DNA of 64,000 bases, taken from NCBI RefSeq assembly GCF_010131535.1, contig NZ_WUBS01000003.1, forward strand, positions 1 through 64,000, read 5' to 3'. Under the pieces are notes generated by a model that was given only the letters and a program-made list of their open reading frames with translations, did not search any database and was not told where the DNA came from. Shown here piece after piece: positions 36,937 to 48,072 of this stretch. The translations under genes and the position numbers were made by a program. The stretch is from Acerihabitans arboris (GTDB lineage Bacteria > Pseudomonadota > Gammaproteobacteria > Enterobacterales > Enterobacteriaceae). How positions within the stretch are numbered: position 1 is the stretch's first letter; every line of letters starts with the position of its first letter.

Positions 36937-38025
36937 TCAGTCCAGTTTTTTCTCAGAGAGAAACCGCGACACGAGATCGGCAATCTGGACATTATTCAAG
37001 TCTGCAAACGGAAAATGGGTATTGCCTTTAATGCCGATCTCGGGCAGATGCACGACCGTGACATCACCGCCGTGCCGGTTAACGGCATCGCGCCACTTGC
37101 GCGCCATTTCCAGACGCGCGCGCCAGCTATCCTGCGCCGGCATATCGGTCGGCTTGTCGGGTATGTTGTCGCCGTAGTAAATAACAATGGGGATACGCGT
37201 CAACGCCATAAATCTATCCTTGGAAATAGCCTCAGCCCGCACTGTGTCAAAGGAGCTTGGGATCGGAGCCGGTACCTCGCCTTCAGGGAATATGAAGCTG
37301 CTGCCCGGCTCAAACGCCACGATAGCTTTGACATTCCGGTTCTTGATGGCGGTCAGCCACCCCGGCCCGCCACCTTGTGAATGGGTGAAGAGAATGCCGG
37401 GACCTGTCTTGTCAAAGAGTGCGGACACGCCGTCAGAAACGACATTCATGTCGAACGGCCCGGTGTTCGGCGTCATGGATCTGAAGAACTGGTTGAGCGT
37501 CTTGGCGCTACGGTCAAATTGCACGCCCTTAAAATACTCGGGCCAGACACCCACGCGGAACTGGTTAAACCACATTTGTTCGTCCGGCGTAGGCTTGACT
37601 ATCGTCTCGACCATGCTGCGGCCGGCATTTCCCCGGCGTGGTTGGTCAATCAGATACGTGGAGAAACCGCGGCGTAGAAAAATGTTTTGAAAACCCTCGC
37701 GACCATCTGCCGTGGTTTCCCAGGTTTTTGAGAATTGGCCGGCCCCATGCCACATGACGATCGGATACTTCCTCGGATGAACGGGAATTTGATAGAAGGC
37801 GTAGAGATGGTCGCCGTGATAGGTTTGGCCTGCCGACTCCATAGGCTTCTTGGGGTCAAACGTGCCCGGCGCGGTGTTCACACTCCCGCCGACGGTAAAA
37901 CTTCCCTGCGCCTGAATGACCAGCGGCTTTTGCGGGGTTGTGTCTGCAGCGATCGCATGATAACCAGCGACCATAGAAGCCACGACCAACGCGATAGCCC
38001 AGACTTGTTTCCAGGGGTTTTTCAT
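36937..38025 (-). CDS. Exported alpha/beta hydrolase
   Basis: The 362-residue protein has a signal peptide (about residues 1-27, ending AIAA) and an alpha/beta-hydrolase fold. The oxyanion segment is VMWHGAG near 90-95, and the nucleophile elbow THSQGG places S216. The late histidine is probably in KGNTHFPFAD. GAGG precedes the ATG. The gene follows the CMD gene by 20 bp and likely shares its transcript. Confidence 0.8.
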   Translation of the reverse strand: MKNPWKQVWAIALVVASMVAGYHAIAADTTPQKPLVIQAQGSFTVGGSVNTAPGTFDPKKPMESAGQTYHGDHLYAFYQIPVHPRKYPIVMWHGAGQFSKTWETTADGREGFQNIFLRRGFSTYLIDQPRRGNAGRSMVETIVKPTPDEQMWFNQFRVGVWPEYFKGVQFDRSAKTLNQFFRSMTPNTGPFDMNVVSDGVSALFDKTGPGILFTHSQGGGPGWLTAIKNRNVKAIVAFEPGSSFIFPEGEVPAPIPSSFDTVRAEAISKDRFMALTRIPIVIYYGDNIPDKPTDMPAQDSWRARLEMARKWRDAVNRHGGDVTVVHLPEIGIKGNTHFPFADLNNVQIADLVSRFLSEKKLD

Positions 38026-38045
38026 CTTGTTATTTCCTCGTCACA

Positions 38046-38819
38046 TTACTTATCAGGTTGCGCATATACAGCTTTGATAATCGGCAGGGCCGACATCGCA
38101 CGTGGCCATCCAGCATAAAACGCGAGCTGAGTGGCGACCTCTGCCGCCTGGGTCTTCGTCAATCCACTTTCCCTGGCCTTGTTCAGGTGGAAGGAAAGCT
38201 GATCAAGCTGCCCTCGGGCGATAAGAGCCGCCGCCGTGATCAAACTGCGGTCGCGCGGCGCCAGATCGGGCTGGCGCCATAGATCCGCGAAGAGGACATC
38301 GTCGGTATAACGCGCCAGTTCCGGCGCTATCGGCGCAACATTTTCCTTGACAGCCGCCGCCCTCTCCGCCTCAGCGGCTTTATCGACGGGCAACAGCTCC
38401 GACGACTCGGGACGCGTCTTATCAGGCGTTATGCCGCGCTGTTTGAAAACACTCTTCGCTATCCCTACAGCCGACATGGCATTCGGCCAGCCCGTATAAA
38501 AAGCCAGGTGGGTAATCAATCCGATGATTTCGCTGGGCTTCACCCCATTATCCAGCGCCAAATTGATGTGCGAGGTCATCTGCGCCGCCTGCCCATTGGC
38601 GAGCAATGAGGACAAGGTCACCAGACTGCGGTCGCGGGGGGTCAGTTCGGTGCGCTTCCACAGGTCGCCAAACAACACGCTTTGGGTGTAAGCAAAGAGC
38701 TGGGGCGCGGTCTCCCTGGCCTCACGTGCAGCCGGGGTGTCCGGTACAACGTCCTGAGCGGTAACTTGCGCCGACAGGCTAACCATCAGGGTGGGAATCA
38801 GCGTGCTGAGAAGTTTCAT
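38046..38819 (-). CDS. Exported tandem carboxymuconolactone-decarboxylase-family protein
   Basis: The 257-residue protein has a signal peptide (about residues 1-20) and two copies of a CMD domain. Each copy has the pattern LFGDLWKR..LTPRDRSLVTLSSLLANGQ and ITHLAFYTGWPNAMSA, or its close counterpart LFADLWRQPDLAPRDRSLIT and VATQLAFYAGWPRAMSA. No CxxC redox pair is seen, so an AhpD-type peroxidase reductase role is unlikely. The start at 38819 was chosen because the signal peptide begins there. It opens the four-gene run. Confidence 0.83.
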   Translation of the reverse strand: MKLLSTLIPTLMVSLSAQVTAQDVVPDTPAAREARETAPQLFAYTQSVLFGDLWKRTELTPRDRSLVTLSSLLANGQAAQMTSHINLALDNGVKPSEIIGLITHLAFYTGWPNAMSAVGIAKSVFKQRGITPDKTRPESSELLPVDKAAEAERAAAVKENVAPIAPELARYTDDVLFADLWRQPDLAPRDRSLITAAALIARGQLDQLSFHLNKARESGLTKTQAAEVATQLAFYAGWPRAMSALPIIKAVYAQPDK

Positions 38820-39626
<807 letters not shown>

Positions 39627-39656
39627 TTCGGTAAATATAATGTTGGAGATGAACAT

Positions 39657-40391
39657 ATGCAAATGCAAGACCTGAACGGTAAAGTCGCGGTCATTACCGG
39701 CGCATCAAGTGGCATCGGCGAAGCCACGGCACGTCTGCTTGCCGCTGAGGGCGTGCATATCGTACTGGCGGCGCGGCGTCGTGACCGAATCGAAGCCCTG
39801 GTGGAAGAGCTTGGGAACCAGGCGACGGCCATTGAGACCGACGTTACCGACAACAGCCAGGTCGAATGGCTGTTCGCGCAGGTAAAAGACACTTTCGGCG
39901 GGCTCGACCTGCTCCTGAACAATGCGGGCCTCGGTATTCATGCCCCATTCACTGACAGTTCACCGGAACAATGGCGCGGCATGATCGATACCAATCTGAT
40001 CGGGCTGCTTAATTGTACTCATGCGGCCATTCCGCTGTTGAAAGGCCGTCCCGGCGCGATGATCGCCTCGGTATCCAGCACTGGCGGCCGCTATGGCGTG
40101 GAAGGTTGGTCAGTCTACTGCGCGACCAAGTACGCCGTGGTCGGCTTTCATGAAACATTGCGAAAGGAACTGGGCGCGGAGGGTATTCGCGTTTCGGTTA
40201 TCGAACCCGGAGCTGTCTGGACGGAATTTGGCCACAATCTGCCAGAGCAGGCGCTACGCGAGCGGCGCGAAGCTTTGGATGCCCTACATGCCGAGGATGT
40301 CGCCCAAGCGGTCGTTTATGCCTTTGCTCAGCCGCCCCGTGTTTTGGTGCAGGAAATCCTTGTTCGGCCTGTAAAGCAGGTTGCGCCCTAA
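39657..40391 (+). CDS. SDR-family oxidoreductase
   Basis: The 244-residue enzyme is a classical SDR with TGASSGIG (14-21), NNAG (88-91), S140, and Y154/K158 in YCATK. It resembles the YdfG/serine-dehydrogenase-like group of NADP enzymes. TTGGAG precedes the ATG. It lies 30 bp after the aldo/keto reductase fragment and 53 bp before a full aldo/keto reductase, in the same direction. Confidence 0.87.
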   Translation: MQMQDLNGKVAVITGASSGIGEATARLLAAEGVHIVLAARRRDRIEALVEELGNQATAIETDVTDNSQVEWLFAQVKDTFGGLDLLLNNAGLGIHAPFTDSSPEQWRGMIDTNLIGLLNCTHAAIPLLKGRPGAMIASVSSTGGRYGVEGWSVYCATKYAVVGFHETLRKELGAEGIRVSVIEPGAVWTEFGHNLPEQALRERREALDALHAEDVAQAVVYAFAQPPRVLVQEILVRPVKQVAP

Positions 40392-40423
40392 TCAAGCAAT
40401 TTGCCTAAACACATTACCATTAA

Positions 40424-41437
<1,014 letters not shown>

Positions 41438-41644
41438 CGGGAAAAAAGGCTCCTGCTTTGAGGCGGGGGTCTGCTGGACTGATGTTGACATCCGACGCCA
41501 TCGGTGCATCACGGGAGATCGCGACTCTGCAGCCGCTTAGCACCACGCTATGACAAGCGATCCCCTGTCGGATAAACTGTTTTGATGCGGTCTTCTGGCG
41601 GTTTCCCGCTAACTCGCCTGTTACATATAGAGCCAGAGAATGAT

Positions 41645-42091
41645 ATGAACGTAAAAACAAAAGTAACGACAGTGGCGTGGATGGCCACCTCCATCGTCAT
41701 GACCGTTGGCTGGCCGGCCAGTAACGCGGCCGAACGCCAAGCCTCATCCGTTACCGCCAGCACTGAAGTGTGGAAAATTACAAACATACGCACCGCCTAC
41801 GCCGACGGCACGTATACCGCTACCGGGCAATATGGAAATGCGCCCTCGTTTATCACGGTCACCGTCACGCTGCACGCCGGTGTCATTACCTCCGCCGACG
41901 TCAAAACCCATGCTACCAACCCGACTTCCCTGGACTATCAGCGGCGATTCGCCGCCGCAGTCCCCGCGGTCGTGGTCGGCAAGCCTATCGAGCAGGTCAA
42001 GGTGGACCGACTTGCCGGCTCAAGCGGCACGCCGGAAGGATTTAATGCCGCGCTTGAACAGATAAAGAAACAGGCGGCCAAATCAGGTTGA
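41645..42091 (+). CDS. Exported FMN-binding-domain protein
   Basis: The 148-residue protein has a signal peptide (about residues 1-29, ending SNAA) and a small FMN-binding domain of the NqrC/RnfG type. The segment ADGTYTATGQYG opens the domain and GSSGTPEGFNAAL stands where the flavinylation site SGAT-T would be. In this family FMN is joined to the threonine by a phosphoester bond. The ATG at 41645 begins the signal peptide; the frame is open further upstream. It could accept electrons in the periplasm. Confidence 0.75.
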   Translation: MNVKTKVTTVAWMATSIVMTVGWPASNAAERQASSVTASTEVWKITNIRTAYADGTYTATGQYGNAPSFITVTVTLHAGVITSADVKTHATNPTSLDYQRRFAAAVPAVVVGKPIEQVKVDRLAGSSGTPEGFNAALEQIKKQAAKSG

Positions 42092-42206
42092 CCCCCCTGA
42101 TACACACTTGAAGTTGTATAACCACACAGACCTGATCGGAATATCACCACCGTTAAGCAATGGCAATGTGAAAGACTCATTCATCACAATTGACGCAATG
42201 AATCGA

Positions 42207-42235
42207 GCAGAGGCTAACTCTTATAAGGCCTCTGC
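42207..42235. terminator. Weak hairpin between convergent genes
   Basis: GCAGAGGC (42207-42214) pairs with GCCTCTGC (42228-42235) over a 13-base loop. It lies between the FMN-binding gene and the convergent DUF1593 fragment. No clear T-run follows, so terminator function is tentative. Confidence 0.35.
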
Positions 42236-42251
42236 CCCAACTTTTACCTCC

Positions 42252-42655
42252 TCATTTATTTGCAATAGTCGCAACCAGCCTTGCATCACGGGTTATCGGC
42301 ATTTGCGCGCGGTGCTTAACTTCAAGGATCATGTGGATTGTTTGTCCAGGCCGGGCATCCGCCGGTACAGTGAATGAGGTATCCAGGGCCGATGGGCGGA
42401 CAATATCAACAATATTCGGGTAGGTGCCCGCCTCTTGATACTGCCACAAATGGACCACAAGCGTATTATTGTCGGGATCCGATGCTATCCCGTTGAGAAT
42501 GACCTTCTCTCCCGGCTGCACGACAATCTCCGTTTTGCCGCCGGCAAGACAGACCATCGGCGGATGGTTGGCATCCTTATAAGAGGCCGTCTGCCATTGC
42601 GAGCGCGCCGCCAGTTCCTGCTGCAAGGCTGGGATAAAACGTGCGATGGGATACG
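42252..42655 (-). pseudogene. DUF1593 protein, C-terminal fragment
   Basis: About 130 codons match the end of a DUF1593 (nucleoside-hydrolase-like, Sde182-like) protein: LAARSQWQTASYKDANHPP, then VVQPGEKVILNGIASDPDNNTL and a final beta-rich domain. It corresponds to roughly the last quarter of the intact paralogue at 44843, from the segment YQHDFAARMDW on. The gene is cut at its 5' side close to 42660, exactly where a headless MFS fragment begins on the other strand. Confidence 0.75.
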
Positions 42656-42669
42656 CCACGATAAAATCC

Positions 42670-43128
42670 ATCTCCACCTCCAGCAGTATTACGGCGGTGG
42701 AATGGCTCGTCGCTGTGCCCTGGATCTTCGCCGCCGTTGGCTCGATGATTAACTCTTATCATTCGGATAAAACGGGCGATTATAAATGGCATTTGGCGAT
42801 ACCCATTTTTATCGGCGCTCTTTTCCTTGCCATATCAGTCTCACTGGGTTCCGCCTTTCCGGTAATGGCTTTGCTGACGTTAAGTTTAGGTTTAGGGTTT
42901 ATCTATTGTTACTCAGTTTATTGGGCGGCCTTAAGCTCTTATGCCGCCGAGGATGTATTGGCGGTTTCCATGGGTTTTATCAATGCCATCGGCAATCTGG
43001 GCGGCTTTGTCGGACCGTTCGCCGTGGGATACTTAATTGATAAAACCGGGAGCTTTGTGATGGGTGAATGCGTCCTCATCCTGTCGCTGGTTATCGCCGG
43101 ATTATGCGCCTTGCGCCTTAAACGTTAG
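42670..43128 (+). pseudogene. MFS transporter of the anion:cation symporter type, C-terminal fragment
   Basis: The open frame gives about 150 residues with four or five membrane segments: VGSMINSYHSDKTGDYKWH, then IYCYSVYWAALSSY and GFVGPFAVGYLIDKTGS. These match the last third of ACS-family (GudP/ExuT-like) carboxylate or uronate transporters. The first two-thirds are missing. It begins at the same junction that cuts the DUF1593 fragment. Confidence 0.75.
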
Positions 43129-43214
43129 ATCCTGTCCTTCCGCTGGTGGCGTTCTGTCTGTTCTGCGGGCCGACCCGGGTTTCGTTCGTATATGACCGCT
43201 ACTTTTTCTCGCGC

Positions 43215-43246
43215 CCCTAGGCCATCGGCACAACGATGGCCTAGGG
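43215..43246. repeat. Perfect 13-bp hairpin
   Basis: CCCTAGGCCATCG (43215-43227) and CGATGGCCTAGGG (43234-43246) are exact reverse complements around a 6-base loop. The hairpin is 87 bp after the MFS fragment stop and 169 bp from the end of the Bcr-type gene, so it lies between convergent genes. There is no T-run. It could be a structural repeat, an attenuator or a mobile-element end. Confidence 0.5.
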
Positions 43247-43415
43247 AACCGCCCAGTTCATCTCCTCCAAGTCTTGAGCACTCCTATCATGTGCGGTTCT
43301 TTTACAGTGCTGGATTATCTATTTCAATAACGGTTCAACGAGCTGATATTGCTTATTTCGGTGATCGTAATGAGGTGGCACCTGCAGCCACTTCGTCATC
43401 GACTCCCCGGTTGGT

Positions 43416-44624
43416 TTATGCTGCGCTTCGCTGGCTTTTTTTTATGACCATGAGGGCACTGGCCACTGTAAATAGCGCCATGATCCAGGCCATCGTCCAG
43501 GGTGTGCCGTCACTCATCCACGCCAACAGTAGTGAGGAAATAATCCCACTTCCATACTGTAATGAGCCAATCAATGCCGAGGCTGAACCTGCAATCTCCG
43601 GAACTTCATCCATTGCTGCGGCAGTTGACGTCGCAGCAATAATCCCGTTCATTGAGAAAAAGATAAAAACGGCGACAGCAATAAGTACGATACCGCCCAC
43701 CTGTAATTTTGTGGCCAGCGCCAATATCACTGCCGCAGTGGCGGCAATCATTATGGCTATTTTCAGCAGTGTTTCAAGTCTGTGCCGTTGTACCAGCTTA
43801 CGGTTAAAAGCGCTGATACCCATCAGTCCAATAATATTTACCGCAAACAGCCAGCCATAATGCTGAGGATCAACCTGGTAATAACTGATATAAACAAACG
43901 GCGAGCCGGTGATAAAGGCATAGGCTGCAACATAATAGAGAGTCACGCACAGCGTATAACGCATGAATTTCCAATTCTTCAAAAGAGAAAAATAATTACC
44001 AAAGGCACTGCCAATGGAGGCTTTGACCCGTCTTTCTACAGGAAGCGTTTCCGGTAACCACCACAAAGAGATAAACATCAGTGTCCCTATAATGGCCAGT
44101 AACCAGAAAATGGCGTGCCAGGAGGCCACCCTGACAATCTGTCCACCGAGCAGCGGGCCAATTATAGGTGCGATGGCCATAATCATCATCAGCGTCGACA
44201 GCATTTGCGCAGCACGGGTGCGTGTAAATAAATCCCTAATCATGGCACGTGCCAGCATGGGGCCAATACAGGCACCCATAGCCTGGAATACCCGCCAAAA
44301 AACAATTTGTGTTATATCCTGGGACAGGGCGCAACCAATGGAACCGATCACAAACAGCACCATGCCGATAAATAACGGCAGACGCCGCCCCAGACGATCG
44401 CTTATTGGTCCCCAAACAAGCTGGGCAATTGTAAAACCAATCAAAAATCCGGTGATGGTCAGTTCCGCGCTACCGTGAAGATCGGCTGACATGGCTGGCA
44501 TCGCCGGTAGATAAATATCAGTAGACAACGATGTAAATGCCATTAAAGCACTCAGAATGACGATAAATAGCAGTCCGGTATTTTGAGGAGTTGCGACAAG
44601 CACGCGCCTTTTTGTTTTATTCAT
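43416..44624 (-). CDS. Bcr/CflA-type multidrug MFS exporter
   Basis: The 402-residue protein is a twelve-helix drug:H+ antiporter of the Bcr/CflA family. Marks are STDIYLPAMPAMSADLHGSA near 37, VWGPISDRLGRRLPLFIG after helix 2 and LARAMIRDLFTR near 125. The ATG at 44624 lies at the usual distance; the frame continues to 44657 with an implausible extension. It would export drugs such as bicyclomycin or other small molecules. It stands alone. Confidence 0.85.
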   Translation of the reverse strand: MNKTKRRVLVATPQNTGLLFIVILSALMAFTSLSTDIYLPAMPAMSADLHGSAELTITGFLIGFTIAQLVWGPISDRLGRRLPLFIGMVLFVIGSIGCALSQDITQIVFWRVFQAMGACIGPMLARAMIRDLFTRTRAAQMLSTLMMIMAIAPIIGPLLGGQIVRVASWHAIFWLLAIIGTLMFISLWWLPETLPVERRVKASIGSAFGNYFSLLKNWKFMRYTLCVTLYYVAAYAFITGSPFVYISYYQVDPQHYGWLFAVNIIGLMGISAFNRKLVQRHRLETLLKIAIMIAATAAVILALATKLQVGGIVLIAVAVFIFFSMNGIIAATSTAAAMDEVPEIAGSASALIGSLQYGSGIISSLLLAWMSDGTPWTMAWIMALFTVASALMVIKKSQRSAA

Positions 44625-44842
44625 AATGCTCTGTTTAAGTGTTAATAACGAGTTCACAGGCGTACTTACCTTATATTGCGAAGATTGTTATTCTAGTCTT
44701 AAACAAGTGTCAGGTAACCTTATGAAAATATAATACGGCTATGAGTGAAATTCATGAATAGATCTGATAGCAGCAGGTGGCGCGGCCAAAACAAAAATCA
44801 TTATTCCCGCGCCCCGTCTGGCCGCAGCCAGCGTTACCTGGG

Positions 44843-46387
44843 CTATTTATTGACGGTAATGATCACCCGGCGGTACGACGTCAGCGATGGCAGGCCATCA
44901 TCCTGTACGGCTAAAATGATATGCTCGATTCCGGCGTTTTGCGGCGTCACGGTGACCTTCCCCGCGCTCCCCCCATTAATGGCCAACAACGGTCGTGCAT
45001 TGAGCGGCTCGTCTCCTCTTTGGCCTTGTACCTCGTCATTAGCCACCTGCTTCGAGGTTGCCGAACCGGCTTCGGGATAGGCTATCCACCGATAGCTCAG
45101 CCTGTTGCCGTCCGGATCCTTGGTGCCCTGCGCATCAAGCACCACCGGCTTGCCTATTTGAGCGGCAATGTAGATGGTGTCTTTACCCGAATGATTATTC
45201 ACCACCACCATCGGGTTATGGTTGGCATGGGCAAAATCTTTAATGGTCCAGTCCATACGGGCGGCGAAGTCGTGCTGGTATGCCTCGCGCCAGCGCCAGA
45301 TGGTGGCCTGGTTAGAGGTATAACTCTTGCCGTCGGAGCCGATGACCGTATCCGCCGCGTTGGGATTACCGGGGAAAAAGTCGCCTCCACTGGTCCAGAC
45401 CGGACGGGTTTCACCATGGGGTTGGCGCAGGATATAACGTCCCCCCCATCCGCCCCAGCCCGGGTTCATCTCACTGTTTAGCCCATTGCGTATTAACCCC
45501 AGGTATGACGGCGTATCGCCTTCCATGATAAACATGTACTGCGGGTAACCTTTACCCATCGGTCCTTTGCCGCGGATATTACGGTCAAGCCAGCTATTGG
45601 CGACTGTGGTGAAATCGGCGCCGGGCGCATTACGGTAGTACTTGTCGCCGCTGATGCCGGTCCAGGTGGCGCGGGCGTAATCTTCGCCATTCTGGGTGGA
45701 GGGGTCGACAATATAGGTGATGGCGGAAAAGTTATTGCGTATCCAGATGCCAGCATCATCCTGATCGGAAATAGCGTAGACAATAAGATGACCGGTCAGT
45801 GTCTCGACCTCGGCCGCGCTGTGCGTGGCTTTTAAATCGTTAAGCGCCTGCGCCAGCGTATTGGCCCCTCCCCACAAGCTGATATATAGCGGTCGAACGG
45901 CCGAAACGCTGTTCTCAATAGAGCGCAGCAGCAAATCGGAACCTTGGGTGGATTTACCTTTGCCGACCGCAGCCATGCCGTAATGGCCCTGGCCGGAAGC
46001 CACGATGCCCCTTAGCGCCGAGGCGGCGGGAAACGCGGAGTCATGGTGCAGCAGATTAGGCTGCACCTCGGCATAATGGCCCAGAACCAGATTGATGATA
46101 TCCGGATGGACGATATCTCTTTGCCAGGTGGAGGTAGTGGCCACCAGGCCTTCGACGTTCATCTCATTTGAATAGAGCAAAAAGCGGGTCATGGACATTT
46201 GATCATCAGGTTCGTTACCGATATCCGTTAATACAAAAACGCGCGGCCTGGCTTGAAAGGAGACCGTTTTAGCGGCTAAAGAGGGGATATCCGATGCGGC
46301 AATACTATAGACTGGTATCGCCAGCGCCACTCCGTGCAATAATGCCATGGCGCATATTACGCGATTAAACCGTGGTTTCTTCGACAT
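44843..46387 (-). CDS. DUF1593 nucleoside-hydrolase-like exported protein (Sde182-like)
   Basis: The 514-residue protein has a signal peptide (about residues 1-32) and an N-terminal domain with VFVLTDIGNEPDDQMSMTRFL, which resembles the aspartate cluster that binds calcium in nucleoside hydrolases. A C-terminal beta-sandwich domain follows from about residue 400 (KPVVLDAQGTKDPDGNRL). The family is often linked to plant-polysaccharide use and was once named as cellulose-binding. The role here is unknown; glycoside or nucleoside cleavage in the periplasm is possible. A truncated relative lies 2.2 kb away. Confidence 0.8.
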   Translation of the reverse strand: MSKKPRFNRVICAMALLHGVALAIPVYSIAASDIPSLAAKTVSFQARPRVFVLTDIGNEPDDQMSMTRFLLYSNEMNVEGLVATTSTWQRDIVHPDIINLVLGHYAEVQPNLLHHDSAFPAASALRGIVASGQGHYGMAAVGKGKSTQGSDLLLRSIENSVSAVRPLYISLWGGANTLAQALNDLKATHSAAEVETLTGHLIVYAISDQDDAGIWIRNNFSAITYIVDPSTQNGEDYARATWTGISGDKYYRNAPGADFTTVANSWLDRNIRGKGPMGKGYPQYMFIMEGDTPSYLGLIRNGLNSEMNPGWGGWGGRYILRQPHGETRPVWTSGGDFFPGNPNAADTVIGSDGKSYTSNQATIWRWREAYQHDFAARMDWTIKDFAHANHNPMVVVNNHSGKDTIYIAAQIGKPVVLDAQGTKDPDGNRLSYRWIAYPEAGSATSKQVANDEVQGQRGDEPLNARPLLAINGGSAGKVTVTPQNAGIEHIILAVQDDGLPSLTSYRRVIITVNK

Positions 46388-46879
46388 GTTTTATCTCCTT
46401 GCTGGGGAAATTCAAATAAATTTCAGAGGTGTCTAAATTTAATGAATATATATTCATTGTTGATTTTTTATGTTTCTTGCGTATTATAAGGTTAAAAAAG
46501 ACATAGTGCAGCGATTTAATCTGTAATAGTGAGGACGTTCACATTAGACGTACACTTTCGGCTAAACATCCGCGGAGTCGATGAGACGTCGTCCATTGAC
46601 ACCAGGATACGCGGTAATAATCTGCCTGCCGCCACATAGTGACATCAATGTTGTCGGTATCGAGACGGCCGACTCAGCCGACAGAATAGCGTAAGCTGCA
46701 ACGGCAAAATCAATAATAAGAATGAGTGATAGCAAAATATCCTCCATCGGCTTCTTGGGTGTTTTATTTTCTAATGGCATATTAGAGGGGGTATTGTGGC
46801 AAAAGTCGTATTACCAGATTGTCCTTATTAATAAAGTCCGGCGCACCTTTATCGTTTTAAAAATTAAACAAGCGCGCTT
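46388..46879. other. Intergenic region between DUF1593 gene and IS3 remnant
   Basis: About 490 bp with no convincing gene. A 72-codon minus-strand frame at 46562-46780 has one hydrophobic segment (ILLSLILIIDFAVAAYAIL) but no ribosome site and no family I recognise. Confidence 0.4.
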
Positions 46880-47266
46880 TGATCTGCGCCCCGGATCCTG
46901 GACAATCTATGCTGCTTCCTTTAACCGGTATTGTACCGGACTCAGCCCATCAAGCTTTTCTCTTATCCTTTGATGATTATAATAATCAATATACTCGACA
47001 ATATCCTGTTTGAGCTCATGCAGGCTGCTATATTCTTTCAGATAAAAGCACTCCGACTTCAGCGTGCCAAAAAAGCTTTCCATCGCAGCATTATCCAGAC
47101 ACACTCCTCTATGTGACATACTTTGCACTATCCCATGGTTTCGCAACCAGCGGTGCCAGCGTGGCATCTGGTATTGCCATCCCTGATCACTGTGAAGCAA
47201 CGGGCTTTCGCCGCCCGACAGACGTTTTACAGCGCCATTGAGCATCTCCTCTACCTTCCCCCTCAT
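46880..47266 (-). mobile_element. IS3-family remnant with one terminus
   Basis: The fragment ends at about 46880, where TGATCTGCGCCCCGG resembles the TG-CTG-CCCC pattern of IS150-type ends and is followed by TGGACA. It holds only the 3' part of the transposase gene. The other end is lost near 47266. Confidence 0.65.
46907..47255 (-). pseudogene. IS3-family transposase, C-terminal fragment
   Basis: About 115 codons match the end of an IS150-group OrfB integrase core. They include LLHSDQGWQYQ with the second catalytic aspartate and SHRGVCLDNAAMESFFGTLKSE with the glutamate, then YNHQRIREKLDGLSPVQYR. The front part with the first aspartate is missing, so it is inactive. Confidence 0.85.
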
Positions 47267-47487
47267 GGCTAGAGGCGACGAAACGCTAGCTACGCGATCC
47301 CTACCCGACTTGGCGTTGGTACTCAGCGATCCGCGCCGCCCGATTGATGGCCTAGTTACCGGGAGTCGCCGAAAAATGGTTGCCCTTATTTAGCCAGGTA
47401 TATTTAACCAGCCCAGCGGAGATCTGCCGAGCAAATGGGTAGTCCATATTCGAGGCTGAGTATTATTGGAATATTCATATTTCAATT

Positions 47488-48072
47488 TTAATTTTTAGTC
47501 TCCTTATCAACCCAAGCCGAAATCTCTTGATAAGGAACGAAAATAGTTTGATCTCTCTTGGGATGTGTTGCTGTCAAGACACCAATAATCGCTTCATTAT
47601 TTCCGTATACCGGGCCGCCGCTCATGCCCTGAATGCCTCCGGCGTTACTCAAACCCACCAGGCAGCTTTTTTGTGGCTTATCCCACCACCCGAACTCTTG
47701 CAACACGCCGGAAGATGACGTGGGCATCGCAGTATAGGCATTGTAGCCATAGAGATTCATTATCTCGCCTTTCTTGGCTGCCTCTACGGTGGGTAATTTG
47801 CGGCCAGCATTGTCATGATATATGATAGCCACATCGCATATGGGGTTGTAAGCCTTCACCCTGACCATCATTATTTTTGCGATATGCCCAGCGGTAAGAC
47901 TGTATTTTGCGGTGATAGGGAAGCTGGAACCGACAGCACCTGCCAGTACGGGAATGCCGACAAAATGGATATCCGCTTTATTTCTTGCCGTTTGGTCAAT
48001 ATGATATTGTCCTACGGCACTACATGCGGATAAAAAAATAGAAAATAAAATAATTAGTGAGTTAATTTTCAT
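47488..48072 (-). CDS. Trypsin-like serine protease, lipoprotein
   Basis: The 194-residue protein has a lipoprotein signal peptide with lipobox LSAC (C17). The remaining sequence keeps the chymotrypsin-fold triad pattern: H63 in TAGHIA, D80 in CDVAII and S151 in GMSGGPVYG. It is short for the family, yet all three residues are present in order. It would be anchored to the inner or outer membrane facing the periplasm. No partner gene is near: an IS3 remnant lies on one side and a 1.1-kb gene-poor region on the other. Substrate unknown. Confidence 0.75.
   Translation of the reverse strand: MKINSLIILFSIFLSACSAVGQYHIDQTARNKADIHFVGIPVLAGAVGSSFPITAKYSLTAGHIAKIMMVRVKAYNPICDVAIIYHDNAGRKLPTVEAAKKGEIMNLYGYNAYTAMPTSSSGVLQEFGWWDKPQKSCLVGLSNAGGIQGMSGGPVYGNNEAIIGVLTATHPKRDQTIFVPYQEISAWVDKETKN

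Noticed and set aside
43192-43860. 222-codon plus-strand frame
   Set aside because: Antisense to the Bcr-type exporter.
46562-46780. 72-codon minus-strand frame with a hydrophobic segment
   Set aside because: No ribosome site, no family resemblance, next to an IS3 remnant.
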